In this document: positions 25,900 to 34,877 of the stretch, in pieces
Numbering within the stretch: position 1 is the stretch's first letter
How the letters are laid out: each line of letters starts with the position of its first letter
From: an uncultured Bryobacterales bacterium
GTDB lineage: Bacteria > Acidobacteriota > Terriglobia > Bryobacterales > UBA6623
NCBI GenBank assembly: GCA_951813605.1
Contig: OX638379.1
Span: forward strand, 4,290,062 to 4,354,061
Direction: 5' to 3'
DNA length: 64,000 nucleotides
Program-made: the position numbers and the translations under genes
The notes under the pieces: model-generated
Database searches by the model: none
Told to the model about the DNA's origin: nothing
Seen by the model: only the letters and a program-made list of their open reading frames with translations

Positions 25900-27141
25900 T
25901 CACGTCTTGACAATCTCTTGCCGACGGCGGTCCCATGCCAAGGACTTCCGCCGGCGGAACGACTCCACGGTCATTTGGCAAGCCATCGAGATATTGAAGC
26001 CGAGCTCGACATCGCACCTCAATGCCTCTCCTTTGCGGATAGCGTTGTGCAGGTTGTGGTGGTGCAGCGCCATGTCCTCGCCGCCCGATTTCTTGTGAGA
26101 CCGGGGCTGGACTTCGTCGCGGTAAAGCGCTTCGGGCTCGATGGTGAAGCCTTCTCGCGTGAATTCGATCGTTCCCTTGTTGCCGCGGATGAGGTGTCGG
26201 ATACGGGTCTGATTGGCCATTGAAGAGACAAGCAGCACGTTGACCCCTTCCGGATATTCCAACAGCGCGTTGAAGGTGTCCGGCACCTCGGCGTCGCCAT
26301 TGAAGAAGTACTGACCGCCCGTGGCGACGACCCGCGAAGGCGTCGTGAGGCCGCAAGCCTTGACGATACGCGCCAGCCGATGGACGAACAGGTCGGTCGC
26401 GATCCCGCCAGAGTAATCCCAGTAGCGGCGCCACGAGAAGAAGCGGTTCGGCTCCCAAGGACGCCTCTTGGCCTTTCCCAGAAACATCTTCCAGTCCAGG
26501 TTCACGCCGGGCTGCGCCCCGGCATCCGGCTCGCGCAGCCAGAAGTCGTCCTCGTGATTGCGCGAGTAATCAATGTGGGCCATGACAACCTTGCCGATGG
26601 CCCCGTCTTGGATGAACTGGGCCGCGCTCTCGTATGAGTCGTCCGACATCCCCTGGATTCCGCACTGCAGGGTAACGCCGGTGCTCTTCACTTTCTTGAC
26701 TACGGCTAGCCCCTCCTCGATGGAATAGGTGAGGGGCTTCTCGACGTAAACATGCAGGCCGGCGTCGGCCGCGTCAAGCGTAACGGGCGCATGCCAGTGC
26801 TCGGGAACCGATATCGTGACGTAGTCTAGACCCTCGTGTTCCAGCAATCGCCGATAATCCTTGAACGGCTTTCCGCCTGTGAATTCGGCGGCAGCGTCGC
26901 GCCGGGGATCGTAAATGTCGCAAACTGCTGTCACTTCGACGTTGTCATCGGCGGCGAGCTTTTTCAAGGCCCGCATGTGCCCCCTCGCGTTTCCTCCGGC
27001 ACCGATTACGCCGACATGAAGCCGTTCGTTCGCGCCGAGAACTCGGGCAGCGCTTTTTGCAGGAAGTGCCGGTCCCGCCGCTCCCGCTACGGCAGCTCCA
27101 GCTATGAACGTGCGACGGCTCAGTTCGTTAGATTCCGGCAT
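25900..27141 (-). CDS. Gfo/Idh/MocA oxidoreductase with Tat signal
   Basis: NAD(P)-dependent sugar/inositol oxidoreductase predicted to be exported folded with its cofactor: ELSRRTFIAGAAVAGAAG is a clear Tat signal. The Rossmann motif VGVIGAGGNARGHM is near residue 40, VTAVCDIYDP ends the second strand, and HVYVEKPLTYSIEEG contains the conserved EKP lysine. The C-terminal alpha/beta domain follows (413 aa). Starts at ATG 27141 or 27153 are equivalent in effect. It is divergent from enolase with under 60 bp between them, so the promoters overlap. Substrate unknown; periplasmic Gfo/Idh proteins typically act on glycosides or keto-sugars. Confidence 0.9.
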   Translation of the reverse strand: MPESNELSRRTFIAGAAVAGAAGPALPAKSAARVLGANERLHVGVIGAGGNARGHMRALKKLAADDNVEVTAVCDIYDPRRDAAAEFTGGKPFKDYRRLLEHEGLDYVTISVPEHWHAPVTLDAADAGLHVYVEKPLTYSIEEGLAVVKKVKSTGVTLQCGIQGMSDDSYESAAQFIQDGAIGKVVMAHIDYSRNHEDDFWLREPDAGAQPGVNLDWKMFLGKAKRRPWEPNRFFSWRRYWDYSGGIATDLFVHRLARIVKACGLTTPSRVVATGGQYFFNGDAEVPDTFNALLEYPEGVNVLLVSSMANQTRIRHLIRGNKGTIEFTREGFTIEPEALYRDEVQPRSHKKSGGEDMALHHHNLHNAIRKGEALRCDVELGFNISMACQMTVESFRRRKSLAWDRRRQEIVKT

Positions 27142-27197
27142 GCCTGCCACCATAGTAGACGATCAGCGATCGCTCCTCTCATTGCTAGCCTGTGGCC

Positions 27198-28523
27198 ATG
27201 GGTGCGAGCATCCGGAATGCAAGGGCGCTGCAGATCCTGGACTCCCGTGGCAATCCAACGCTGGAGGCCGAAATCGTCCTGACGGACGGGACATCGGCAA
27301 CTGCCCAGGTGCCGTCGGGCGCCTCCACCGGCAAGCATGAGGCCAGGGAACTCCGGGACGGGCCGGGGGGGACCTATGGAGGCAGGGCTGTGACTGCCGC
27401 GGTCGCCAATGTCAACGGCCCCCTCGCCCACGCGCTGCGTGACCTGCCGGTCGATGAATTCGAAAGAGCCGACCGGCGAATGATCGAGCTGGACGGCACT
27501 CCCGGCAAGTCTCGGTTGGGAGCCAACGCTATCCTCGCCCTCTCGTGCGCGATCGCGAGGGCGCGAGCGAAGTCGCGCGGCCTGCCGCTGTGGCTTTCGC
27601 TCTCCGAGGGCCGCCGGGCGAAGATCCCGCTTCCGATGGTCAACATTCTCTCGGGCGGCTTGCACGCGGGACGCCAGATCGAATTCCAGGACTTCCTGGC
27701 GGTGCCGCACGGATTCAGCTCGTTCGCCGCCGCTCTAGAGGCGGCGACCCGCGTGCACCGGCGCATGCGCGAGCTACTGCACGACCGCGGGCGCGCCCCG
27801 GCCGGGGTGGCGGACGAGGGCGGCTGGGGCCCGCACCTCGACTCCAACGAGGACGCTCTGGATTACATGGTCCGCGCAATTGAATCCTCCGGCTACGTTC
27901 CGGGCGACCAAGTGTCCATCGCCATCGACGCGGCCGCCACGCACTTCTACCGCAACGGCAAGTACCGCTTGGCGAGCGAAGGGCGCTCGCTGGACTCCGA
28001 CGGCCTGATCGCCCTGTACGAGCGGTGGACCGATGCGTTTCCGATCAGCTCGATCGAGGACCCGCTGGCGGAGGACGACTGGGAAGGCTGGCGTCGGGCT
28101 TGCCAAGCCCTCGGAGAGCGCTGTGCGCTCATCGGCGACGACCTGCTGGTGACGAATCCAGCTCGGCTCGAGCGCGCGATCAGGGAGCGGGCAGCCAGCG
28201 CAGTGCTTGTCAAGATGAATCAAATCGGCACGCTCACCGAGACCATGCAAGTGGTCGATTCCGCTGAAGAGGCGGGCTTCGGAGCGGTAGTCTCGGCACG
28301 TTCGGGCGAGACAGAGGACAGCTTCCTGGCGGACCTTGCGGTGGCGACCGGGGCAGGCCACGTCAAAGTCGGCTCGATTACGCGCTCGGAGCGGCTGTCG
28401 AAGTACAACAGACTGCTCTGGATCGAGGCCGGATTCGATTCGCATTTTCCAGAAGGACTTGCACCGATACGCCCTCTGGTGCATGATGGAAACGGAGGGA
28501 GAGATCGCGTCAACAATGATTGA
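27198..28523 (+). CDS. Enolase-family protein with altered catalytic residues
   Basis: 441-aa protein, full length for enolase. N-terminal ILDSRGNPTLEAEI and PSGASTGKHEARELRDG (loop 1) are normal, as are the metal ligands in AIDAAA, SIEDPLAEDDW and GDDLLVTNP, and the lysines in VKMNQIGTLTE and VKVGSITRSERLSKYN. Two catalytic positions differ from the canonical enzyme: the usual SHRSGETED is SARSGETED (His to Ala, codon at 28296-28298), and the QEF glutamate is Asp in EFQDFLAVP. The lid loop reads SGGLHAG. It may be a divergent glycolytic enolase or a paralogue of other function. ATG 27198 is preferred over GTG 27192. Confidence 0.85.
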   Translation: MGASIRNARALQILDSRGNPTLEAEIVLTDGTSATAQVPSGASTGKHEARELRDGPGGTYGGRAVTAAVANVNGPLAHALRDLPVDEFERADRRMIELDGTPGKSRLGANAILALSCAIARARAKSRGLPLWLSLSEGRRAKIPLPMVNILSGGLHAGRQIEFQDFLAVPHGFSSFAAALEAATRVHRRMRELLHDRGRAPAGVADEGGWGPHLDSNEDALDYMVRAIESSGYVPGDQVSIAIDAAATHFYRNGKYRLASEGRSLDSDGLIALYERWTDAFPISSIEDPLAEDDWEGWRRACQALGERCALIGDDLLVTNPARLERAIRERAASAVLVKMNQIGTLTETMQVVDSAEEAGFGAVVSARSGETEDSFLADLAVATGAGHVKVGSITRSERLSKYNRLLWIEAGFDSHFPEGLAPIRPLVHDGNGGRDRVNND

Positions 28524-28609
28524 CGACCCTGGAAGTCGCTGTCACAGCGTGACGCCGCGCCGGAACGATTCCGCGGCTGCGCGGAGGTTCCGGCCCCGGC
28601 TGTTCGGCC

Positions 28610-29881
28610 ATGGAGAGGACTGGGACAGATTCCGTGCGGCTGGTCTACTTGACCGAGTTGACCGGCATGCGCTTGATCGGCCCGCAAGGGACGCGGATCG
28701 GCCGTGTCCGCGAGGCCGCAGTCGCCCCTAGGGAACACCCCCAGCGAATCGCTCGGTTCCTGTTCGGCTGGGGCCGCACAAGATTCGCGGTCCGCTGGGA
28801 CCAGGTGCTGGCGTTCAGCGACGACGGTATCCAGCTCTCCGACGAGAACTTCGCTCCCTACTACGGGAACGACTCCCATCTGCTTCTCACGAAGGACCTG
28901 CTCGACCAGCAGATCATCGATGTGAACGGGCGCAAGGTGGTCCGCGTCAACGACCTGGGCCTGCGAGTCACGGCCAACGGGAACGAACAGCTTTGGGTCC
29001 ACGAGGTCGGAGTGGGCTTGCAAGGTGCCTTTCGGCGATTGGCAGAGGGCATCCTGCCGAACCGGATCATCCGCGAGATCCAAGGCAAGATGCCGCCCAA
29101 CTCGATACCTTGGGAAGCCTGCAACATCGTCGAGCCCGACCCGCAGCGGCGATTGCGGCTGCTGATTTCGCATGACCGGCTGGAGCGGCTCCATCCGGCG
29201 GATCTAGCCGACATCGTGGAGGAACTCGGGACGGACGAGCGGGAAGCGCTGTTCGAGACCCTCGACGAAGAAATAGCCGCCGACACGCTCGAAGAGATCA
29301 AGCCCTCGGTCAAGACCTCGATCCTGCATTCGCTGGATTCGGGCCGCGCGGCGGACATTCTCGAAGAAATGGACCCGGCGGATGCCGCCGAGGCACTGCA
29401 GCACCTTGTGGACCGTGTCCGCAGAGAGATCGTCCGCGACATGGAGCGCGAGCCCGCCGTCGAGGTCGCGGAATTGCTGGAATACGAGGGCGACACGGCA
29501 GCCGGCATGATGGGCGCCCGCTATCTGTCCCGCGAAGCGGACTTAACGGTCGGCGAAATCGTCGCAAGCCTGCGCGGCGAGGACTCGCTGCTAAAACGGC
29601 TGACCCACGTCTTTCTGACAGATCGCGAAGGTCGCTTGGTCGGCTCGGTTGCGCTGGGGCGCTTGGCGGTGGCGACGCCGGAAGCCCCTGTGAAATCGCT
29701 GGCCTTCCGCAAGACCCTCCAAGTCACGTTGGAAACCAAGCCCGCCGACGTGGTCGAAATTTTCGACAAATACAATCTCTACGCCTTGCCAGTAGTGGAC
29801 AACGACGGATGCCTGCACGGCGTGATCACAGCTGACGACGTAATCACATACCTCAGCCCCGAAATCGAACGGGGCCTGTAA
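28610..29881 (+). CDS. PRC-barrel/MgtE_N/CBS protein without transport domain
   Basis: 423-aa soluble protein assembled from magnesium-sensor parts. PRC-barrel-like segments occupy about residues 10-150 (two copies: LTGMRLIGPQGTRIGRV and IDVNGRKVVRVNDLGL). An MgtE N-terminal helical domain covers about 190-285 (HPADLADIVEELGTDERE, RAADILEEMDPADAAEAL). Two CBS motifs follow (about 300-420; AAGMMGARYLSREADLTV and LYALPVVDNDGCLHGVIT). The MgtE membrane domain is absent. A divergent NRAMP-like transporter starts 6 bp downstream, so this probably senses Mg2+ or nucleotide and controls that transporter. Confidence 0.88.
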   Translation: MERTGTDSVRLVYLTELTGMRLIGPQGTRIGRVREAAVAPREHPQRIARFLFGWGRTRFAVRWDQVLAFSDDGIQLSDENFAPYYGNDSHLLLTKDLLDQQIIDVNGRKVVRVNDLGLRVTANGNEQLWVHEVGVGLQGAFRRLAEGILPNRIIREIQGKMPPNSIPWEACNIVEPDPQRRLRLLISHDRLERLHPADLADIVEELGTDEREALFETLDEEIAADTLEEIKPSVKTSILHSLDSGRAADILEEMDPADAAEALQHLVDRVRREIVRDMEREPAVEVAELLEYEGDTAAGMMGARYLSREADLTVGEIVASLRGEDSLLKRLTHVFLTDREGRLVGSVALGRLAVATPEAPVKSLAFRKTLQVTLETKPADVVEIFDKYNLYALPVVDNDGCLHGVITADDVITYLSPEIERGL

Positions 29882-29887
29882 GAGGCC

Positions 29888-31153
29888 ATGCTGAGACGGG
29901 TTCGTGGCCGCCTCCTGACGTTTCTCGGGGTGCTGGGACCGGGCTTCATCACCGCCATGGTCGACAACGACGCGGGCGGAATCTTCACCTATTCGGAGGC
30001 CGGTGCCCGCTGGGGATACATCCCCCTTTGGACCCTTCTGCCAATCACCCTGCTGCTCATCGTCAACCAAGAAATGTGCTCGCGCATGGGTGCCGTCACC
30101 GGCAAGGGGCTGTCCGACTTGATCCGCGAGGAATTCGGATTGCGCACAACGGTCTTGATGATGGGACTGCTCCTGCTTGTCAACTTCACGAACATCGCGG
30201 CGAATTTCGCGGGGATCGCCGGCGCCATGGAGTTGCTGCCGGTCACGCGCTACATTTCCGTGCCTCTGGGTGCGCTATTGGTGTGGGTCCTGGTTGTCAA
30301 GGGCACCTACCAGAGTGTCGAGAAGGTTTTTCTGGCCGCGAGCGCGTTTTACGTCGCATACGTGGTTTCGGCCGTGCTTGTCGAGCCGGATTGGGGATCG
30401 GCGATGACCAGCACGCTGCGGCCGGTGATGATGGCCGATCGCAGCTACCTTGCCGTCATGGTCGGCCTGGTCGGTACCTCGGTCGCACCGTGGATGCAGT
30501 TCTACCTTCAGGCCGCGGTCGTGGAGAAAGGCATCGACAGCAGGCAATACAGAGACACTCGAATCGAGGTCGTGGTGGGATGCGTCATGATGGCCGTTGT
30601 AGCGTTCTTCATCATCGTGGCCTGTGCCGGCGCTATCTGGGAGAACGGACCGCGCCCGATTCAGAGCGCCGCCGAGGCCGCCGAGGCGCTGCTGCCCCTG
30701 GGCCCCTATGCCTACGCCCTGTTCGCCGGCGGTCTGCTCGCCTCATCGCTGTTCGCCTCGAGCATCTTGCCCCTATCAACCGCGTACACAGTATGCGAAG
30801 GCCTGGGCTTGGAATCCGGAGTCGATAACGACTTCGACGAGGCGCCGAGCTTCTACTGGATGTACACGCTGCTGATCGCGCTCGGCGCCGGTGTGGTCCT
30901 GATTCCGGGGTTCCCGATGGTGCGAATGATCCTGCTGTCACAAGTCCTGAATGGGATCCTGCTGCCGGTAGTGATGATCTTCGTCGTAAAGCTCGTCAAC
31001 CGCCGCGATCTAATGCACGAGTGGACAAACGGCCCGATCTATAACGTGATCGCCTGGGTATCGGTGGCGGTCATGATCGGTCTCTCCGCGCTACTGGCTG
31101 TTTTCTCGGTATTCCCGACAGGTCCCGTCACATCGATGCCGAGCGTTCCATAG
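29888..31153 (+). CDS. Divergent NRAMP-family divalent-metal transporter
   Basis: 421-aa polytopic inner-membrane protein of the NRAMP/APC fold with about eleven hydrophobic helices. TM1 reads GPGFITAMVDNDAGGIFTYS where classical NRAMP has a DPGN motif, and TM6 reads GTSVAPWMQFYLQAA where classical members have MPH. Both substitutions remove the soft-metal methionine and alter the ion site, the pattern expected of NRAMP-related magnesium-type transporters rather than Mn/Fe importers. It is coupled (6 bp) to the PRC/MgtE_N/CBS sensor gene. Fold certain; Mg2+ specificity is inference. Confidence 0.87.
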   Translation: MLRRVRGRLLTFLGVLGPGFITAMVDNDAGGIFTYSEAGARWGYIPLWTLLPITLLLIVNQEMCSRMGAVTGKGLSDLIREEFGLRTTVLMMGLLLLVNFTNIAANFAGIAGAMELLPVTRYISVPLGALLVWVLVVKGTYQSVEKVFLAASAFYVAYVVSAVLVEPDWGSAMTSTLRPVMMADRSYLAVMVGLVGTSVAPWMQFYLQAAVVEKGIDSRQYRDTRIEVVVGCVMMAVVAFFIIVACAGAIWENGPRPIQSAAEAAEALLPLGPYAYALFAGGLLASSLFASSILPLSTAYTVCEGLGLESGVDNDFDEAPSFYWMYTLLIALGAGVVLIPGFPMVRMILLSQVLNGILLPVVMIFVVKLVNRRDLMHEWTNGPIYNVIAWVSVAVMIGLSALLAVFSVFPTGPVTSMPSVP

Positions 31154-31278
31154 CGTCGTCCGCTCACATCGCACTCCGGTCAGGAAATAGCGCACGGCAG
31201 GACCTTCCCGATTCGCTGCAAGTGCGTCCAGATCGCTGTTGCTGCGTCTCAAACTCGCGAGGCGAGCGTCCGGTCTCT

Positions 31279-32673
31279 CTACAAATGCACTGGCTCCTTA
31301 TCAGCGCTCTTGGGCACGCGAGGGCGCTCCAACTTTCCCGGACCGGCTGCCACGCCGCTCGCCTGAAGCGAGCGCGGTTTCAAGCTGACCGGCTCCACGG
31401 GGGCAATCGCAGCCCCTTCCGGAGCGGCCCCAAGGCTCTCGAACCTGCGCGCGGACGGCAGCACTCGGCTTTCCAAAGAACCGACGCTCCGGTTGTAGCG
31501 ATCGACGGCCTGCCGCAGGGACTGTCCCAGCTTGCCCATGTGCCGGCCGAACACTTGGATGCGGCCGTACAGCTCGCGACCTTGATCCGCCACCATCTGA
31601 GCGTTCTCAGTCAGCTTCTCTTGCTGCCACCCAAAGGCGATCGCCTTGAGCAATGCAATGAGCGTGGTCGGCGTGGCGATCAGGACGCGGTGCTCGATGG
31701 CATGCTCGACGATTGCCGGATCCATGCGCGCGGCCGCGTCATCCAGGGCTTCGCCGGGCACGAACATCACCACGAAGTCGGGACTTCCAGGCAGGGCGTT
31801 CCAGTATTCCTTGGAAGCGAGATTGCTGACATGCTGGCGGACATGTCGCGCGTGATTCCTGAGAGCCGTCTCGCGGGCCTCTTCGTCCTCTCCCGCTTCA
31901 AAGGCCGCCAGATATCCATCGAGGGGTGTCTTGGCGTCGATGATCGCGAACTTGCCTCCGGGCAGGCGAACCTTCACGTCGGGCCGGAGCTTGCCCTCCT
32001 CCCCTTGCATTGAGTGCTCGGAGAAGAAGTCGACATGCTCGCTCATGCCGGCCATCTCCAGCACGTTCTGAAGCCGGTACTCGCCCCAGCGCCCCCGGGT
32101 CTTCGGCTGACGCAGGGCTTGGACGAGCCGCCTGGTCTCAGACTTGAGACCAGGCTGACCTTCGCTGAGGTTTTTCACCTGCTCCGTGATGGCTTGGTAG
32201 GCACCCTCGCGGGCCTTTTCGATTTCCGCTACCCGGCCCTCAAACCTGGTCAGACTCTCGCCGATCGGCTTGACAAGAGTCTCGATCGCCGTCTGGCGAT
32301 CCTGCAGAGCCTTGGCCGCCGCCACTCTGTGCAGGTCGAACCGCTCGCTGACGAGGCGCAGGAAGGTCTCGCTATTCTTGCCGAGCGCGTCCGCCGCCAG
32401 CGCCGCGAATTTCTCGTTGATCTTTCCCTCGATCTCGTCGATGCGAGCCTGATGGCTCCGGCGCTCCGTGTCCAAGGTCGCCGCAACCGCGGCCCGTTCA
32501 CGCGCTTCCGCTTCTCGGGCGTCTCTATCGCTACGGGCATCTTGCTCTGCGGCAAGACATCGCTTTTCCGCGGTGGTGGCTCGCGCCCGGGCCGGCACGG
32601 CAAATGCGAGGTATGCGACGACCCCGCCGCCCAAGGCAGCCAGGCAGAGCTGCATTACGACTTCAGCATTCAT
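31279..32673 (-). CDS. rmuC: DNA recombination protein RmuC
   Basis: 464-aa RmuC-family protein with a PD-(D/E)XK-like nuclease core, linked to limiting inversions at short inverted repeats. Residues 5-27 form an N-terminal membrane anchor, then a long coiled coil (about 30-170). The core begins RQPKTRGRWGEYRLQNVLEM (about 188-207), followed by GGKFAIIDAKTPLDGYLAA with the active-site-like D and K, and PDFVVMFVPGEALDDAA. The Pro/Ala/Lys-rich tail is typical. It is monocistronic and convergent with the transporter gene. Confidence 0.92.
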   Translation of the reverse strand: MNAEVVMQLCLAALGGGVVAYLAFAVPARARATTAEKRCLAAEQDARSDRDAREAEARERAAVAATLDTERRSHQARIDEIEGKINEKFAALAADALGKNSETFLRLVSERFDLHRVAAAKALQDRQTAIETLVKPIGESLTRFEGRVAEIEKAREGAYQAITEQVKNLSEGQPGLKSETRRLVQALRQPKTRGRWGEYRLQNVLEMAGMSEHVDFFSEHSMQGEEGKLRPDVKVRLPGGKFAIIDAKTPLDGYLAAFEAGEDEEARETALRNHARHVRQHVSNLASKEYWNALPGSPDFVVMFVPGEALDDAAARMDPAIVEHAIEHRVLIATPTTLIALLKAIAFGWQQEKLTENAQMVADQGRELYGRIQVFGRHMGKLGQSLRQAVDRYNRSVGSLESRVLPSARRFESLGAAPEGAAIAPVEPVSLKPRSLQASGVAAGPGKLERPRVPKSADKEPVHL

Positions 32674-33401
32674 TCAGTCCTCCGCTCATCTGATCCGTCA
32701 CAAATGGATTCTGGGTCGAGGGCGCTACCAAGTCGCGGCGACTCAGACTCCTCCCGGACTCTGTGCGGAACTCGAATCGGCTTGCGGACGTTCCCAGCAC
32801 TTGACGATGCCGTTGGCGGCAGCGCGCAGAGTGCGGTTGCACCGAACAGCATCTTTGTTTCGTTCTTTCTACGTGGAACAGTTTAATATACTTTCTGAAA
32901 TCTTGTTGTTTTGATTGGCTTGACAAGCGTGACGGGCGGGATGCTTGCCACAATCAAAGCAAGCGCATCGAGAGCGTGACCAATGTGGCAACAGCCTTGC
33001 CGAACCGCTCGCTGACGCACAACTGCCCGGAATTCCGACCCCGCCCAGAGCCTATTTCGATTGAGTTCGGCGACTCAGGGCTCCGCGCACAGTGCGAGCC
33101 CCCGGGCCCTTGTGGCGCTTGGAGACAAATCGCCGAAAGGGCGGTTGCACTCTCGTTGAACCGGTCGCGAGACGCTGGGATCGAGTCTGTACAGCACATC
33201 GCCCCCCAAGTGGCGCGCACGAAGCAATGCGGGGTGGCTCCAAATTGCGCACGACAAGCGCGCCTTCCACGCTGAGGATCGCCGAACGAAGCAGACGGCA
33301 CGGAGGCACATTGACCGTCGGGGCACGGCAAGCGGACGGTCTGACCAATGGCGAGCACACATTGACCGCATCCGAGGTTGGTCGCTAAGTTGGTAGGCGT
33401 C
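32674..33401. other. 728-bp intergenic region
   Basis: No credible gene. The centre (32860-32910) is AT-rich and is followed by the inverted repeat at 32910-32958. Two copies of CACATTGACCG lie at about 33309 and 33358, close to the start of the next gene. Confidence 0.4.
32910..32958. promoter_or_regulatory. Inverted repeat, possible operator
   Basis: A perfect 8-bp inverted repeat TTTGATTG (32910-32917) / CAATCAAA (32951-32958) flanks 33 bp that contain a smaller palindrome GCTTGACAAGC (32918-32928) and a GCTTGC that can pair with GCAAGC just downstream (32959-32964). It sits in an AT-rich gap upstream of rmuC. This nested symmetry looks like a regulator-binding region, but no target gene start is within 200 bp on the plus strand. 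Confidence 0.3.
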
Positions 33402-33932
33402 ATGGATGCTGATGCGCTTGACCTCGGCGCGGCGATCCAATCCCTGCTGTCGCCGGACGGCGACGGCCTGCGCGCGATGCCGCTGGTCCCTTCCTCGCCC
33501 CGAGACTGCCCGGAGTTGGACAGCCTCCGGGCAATGTCTATAGCAGACCTTTTCCCCGAAGCGGAGATCCGGTCGCCCAGCGACGCCAGGTGCGTTCAGT
33601 CCGGGTTGCTCCTATACTTCTCCGCACTGGACGAGTCGCACACGATCTCCCAAGGAATTCGAACATCGTCGGGCAGCTACTGGCACGGCATCATGCATCG
33701 GCAGGAAGGCGACTGGAGCAACGCGAAATACTGGTTCCGCCGCACCGGCCGTCATCCCGTGTTCGCGGAACTCGAACGGGAAACCTGCGAACAATGGGAC
33801 CCCTTCGGGTTCGTCGACCGCTGTGCCGCCGCATCGGCAGGGCGAAGCGGCAAGCACGGTCCCGCCCGCCGGCAAATGCTCGAGTGGCGGCTTCTGATCC
33901 AGCACTGCTATTGGAAGGCACTCGGGCGATAG
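33402..33932 (+). CDS. Conserved protein of unknown function (WHGIMHR-type)
   Basis: 176-aa cytosolic protein, no signal or membrane segment. The middle carries the dense motif SSGSYWHGIMHRQEGDWSNA then KYWFRRTGRHPVF (about residues 94-126), which I have the impression occurs in uncharacterised proteins of Planctomycetes and Acidobacteria; I know of no assigned activity. The His/Trp/Arg cluster looks like an active or ligand site. The ATG at 33402 is preferred to an earlier start in the frame. It is 3 bp from a BadF-type kinase gene and heads a run of four packed genes, so a role linked to sugar phosphorylation is possible. Confidence 0.75.
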   Translation: MDADALDLGAAIQSLLSPDGDGLRAMPLVPSSPRDCPELDSLRAMSIADLFPEAEIRSPSDARCVQSGLLLYFSALDESHTISQGIRTSSGSYWHGIMHRQEGDWSNAKYWFRRTGRHPVFAELERETCEQWDPFGFVDRCAAASAGRSGKHGPARRQMLEWRLLIQHCYWKALGR

Positions 33933-33935
33933 CCC

Positions 33936-34877
33936 ATGCGGGGCTCTCGGCGGTATTTTCTCGGAGTCGACAGCGGGCGATCCTCGACCCGGGCGGTGAT
34001 CGGCGACGGGTCGGGACGCGTCCTAGGACGTGCCGTCGCAGGGCCCTTGGACGACTTGCGCTCAAAGGGCGCGGAAAACGCTTTCGCCAGCATTGCACGC
34101 CAGTTGTTGCATGATGCCATGGACGCAGCCGGACTCTCTCGGAGTACCGAGCTCGAGCAGGCGTCATTTGGCATGAGCGGCCTTCCGGCTGACAAGTTTG
34201 ACATCCTCTCCGACCTAGTGCCTTGCGAGTCCGCGGAGATGGTGACTGACGCGGAGGTCGCTTTGGAAGGCGCGGCGGCGGGAGGGCCGGGGGTCGTTGT
34301 GATCGCGGGAACCGGGTCCATGGCACTGGCGCGGGACGCCAACCGGCAGCTCGGTCGCTGCGGTGGCTGGGGCTACGTATTCGGCGACGAGGGCGGCGCC
34401 TTCGGCATCGTGCGCCGCGCTCTCCGCAAGTCCCTGGCTGCCGAGGAGGGATGGGGCCACGCCACGGCGTTGGGAGAAATGTTCCGTGCCTCCACCGGTT
34501 CCGCTACCGTGAACGATGCCATGCATCGCTTCTACCATGCGGACTGGCCGCGGGATCGGATCGCGCGGCTGGCCGTGGAAGTGGATTCCGCGGCGCAGCG
34601 CGGAGACGAGCCAGCACGCACAATCTTGGCGGATGCAGGACACACCCTGGCGGCTCTTGCCACGCGAGCCTTGCAAGCTCTCCCCGCAACCGGCGCGGAA
34701 CTGACCGTGTACCCGTCAGGGGGCGTGTTCGCGAGCCGAGCGGTGCGACGCTCATTCGAGACTCGCCTGCGGGACGAGGGTCTCGTGCTCGGCCAACCAG
34801 CGCACGATCCTTCCATCGGCGCTCTGCTGCTTGCCTACCGCTCGGCGAAGGTCAGGGTCGAGATTCGAGAGTCCTGA
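33936..34877 (+). CDS. BadF/BcrA-type ATPase, probable N-acetylglucosamine kinase
   Basis: 313-aa ASKHA-fold kinase. The phosphate-1 motif FLGVDSGRSSTRAVIGD is at about residues 8-24, phosphate-2/adenosine VVVIAGTGSMALARD is near 118-132, and CGGWGYVFGDEGGAFGIVR is the diagnostic stretch of bacterial GlcNAc kinases. PSGGVFASRAVR closes the adenosine pocket. It would phosphorylate an amino sugar in the cytosol. Its stop overlaps the glycosylase start (TGATG), continuing a tight gene run. Substrate by family only. Confidence 0.85.
   Translation: MRGSRRYFLGVDSGRSSTRAVIGDGSGRVLGRAVAGPLDDLRSKGAENAFASIARQLLHDAMDAAGLSRSTELEQASFGMSGLPADKFDILSDLVPCESAEMVTDAEVALEGAAAGGPGVVVIAGTGSMALARDANRQLGRCGGWGYVFGDEGGAFGIVRRALRKSLAAEEGWGHATALGEMFRASTGSATVNDAMHRFYHADWPRDRIARLAVEVDSAAQRGDEPARTILADAGHTLAALATRALQALPATGAELTVYPSGGVFASRAVRRSFETRLRDEGLVLGQPAHDPSIGALLLAYRSAKVRVEIRES

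Noticed and set aside
32954..33403. 149-codon minus-strand frame
   Set aside because: Cys/Arg/Ser-rich, no family resemblance, overlaps the inverted-repeat region; not supported.
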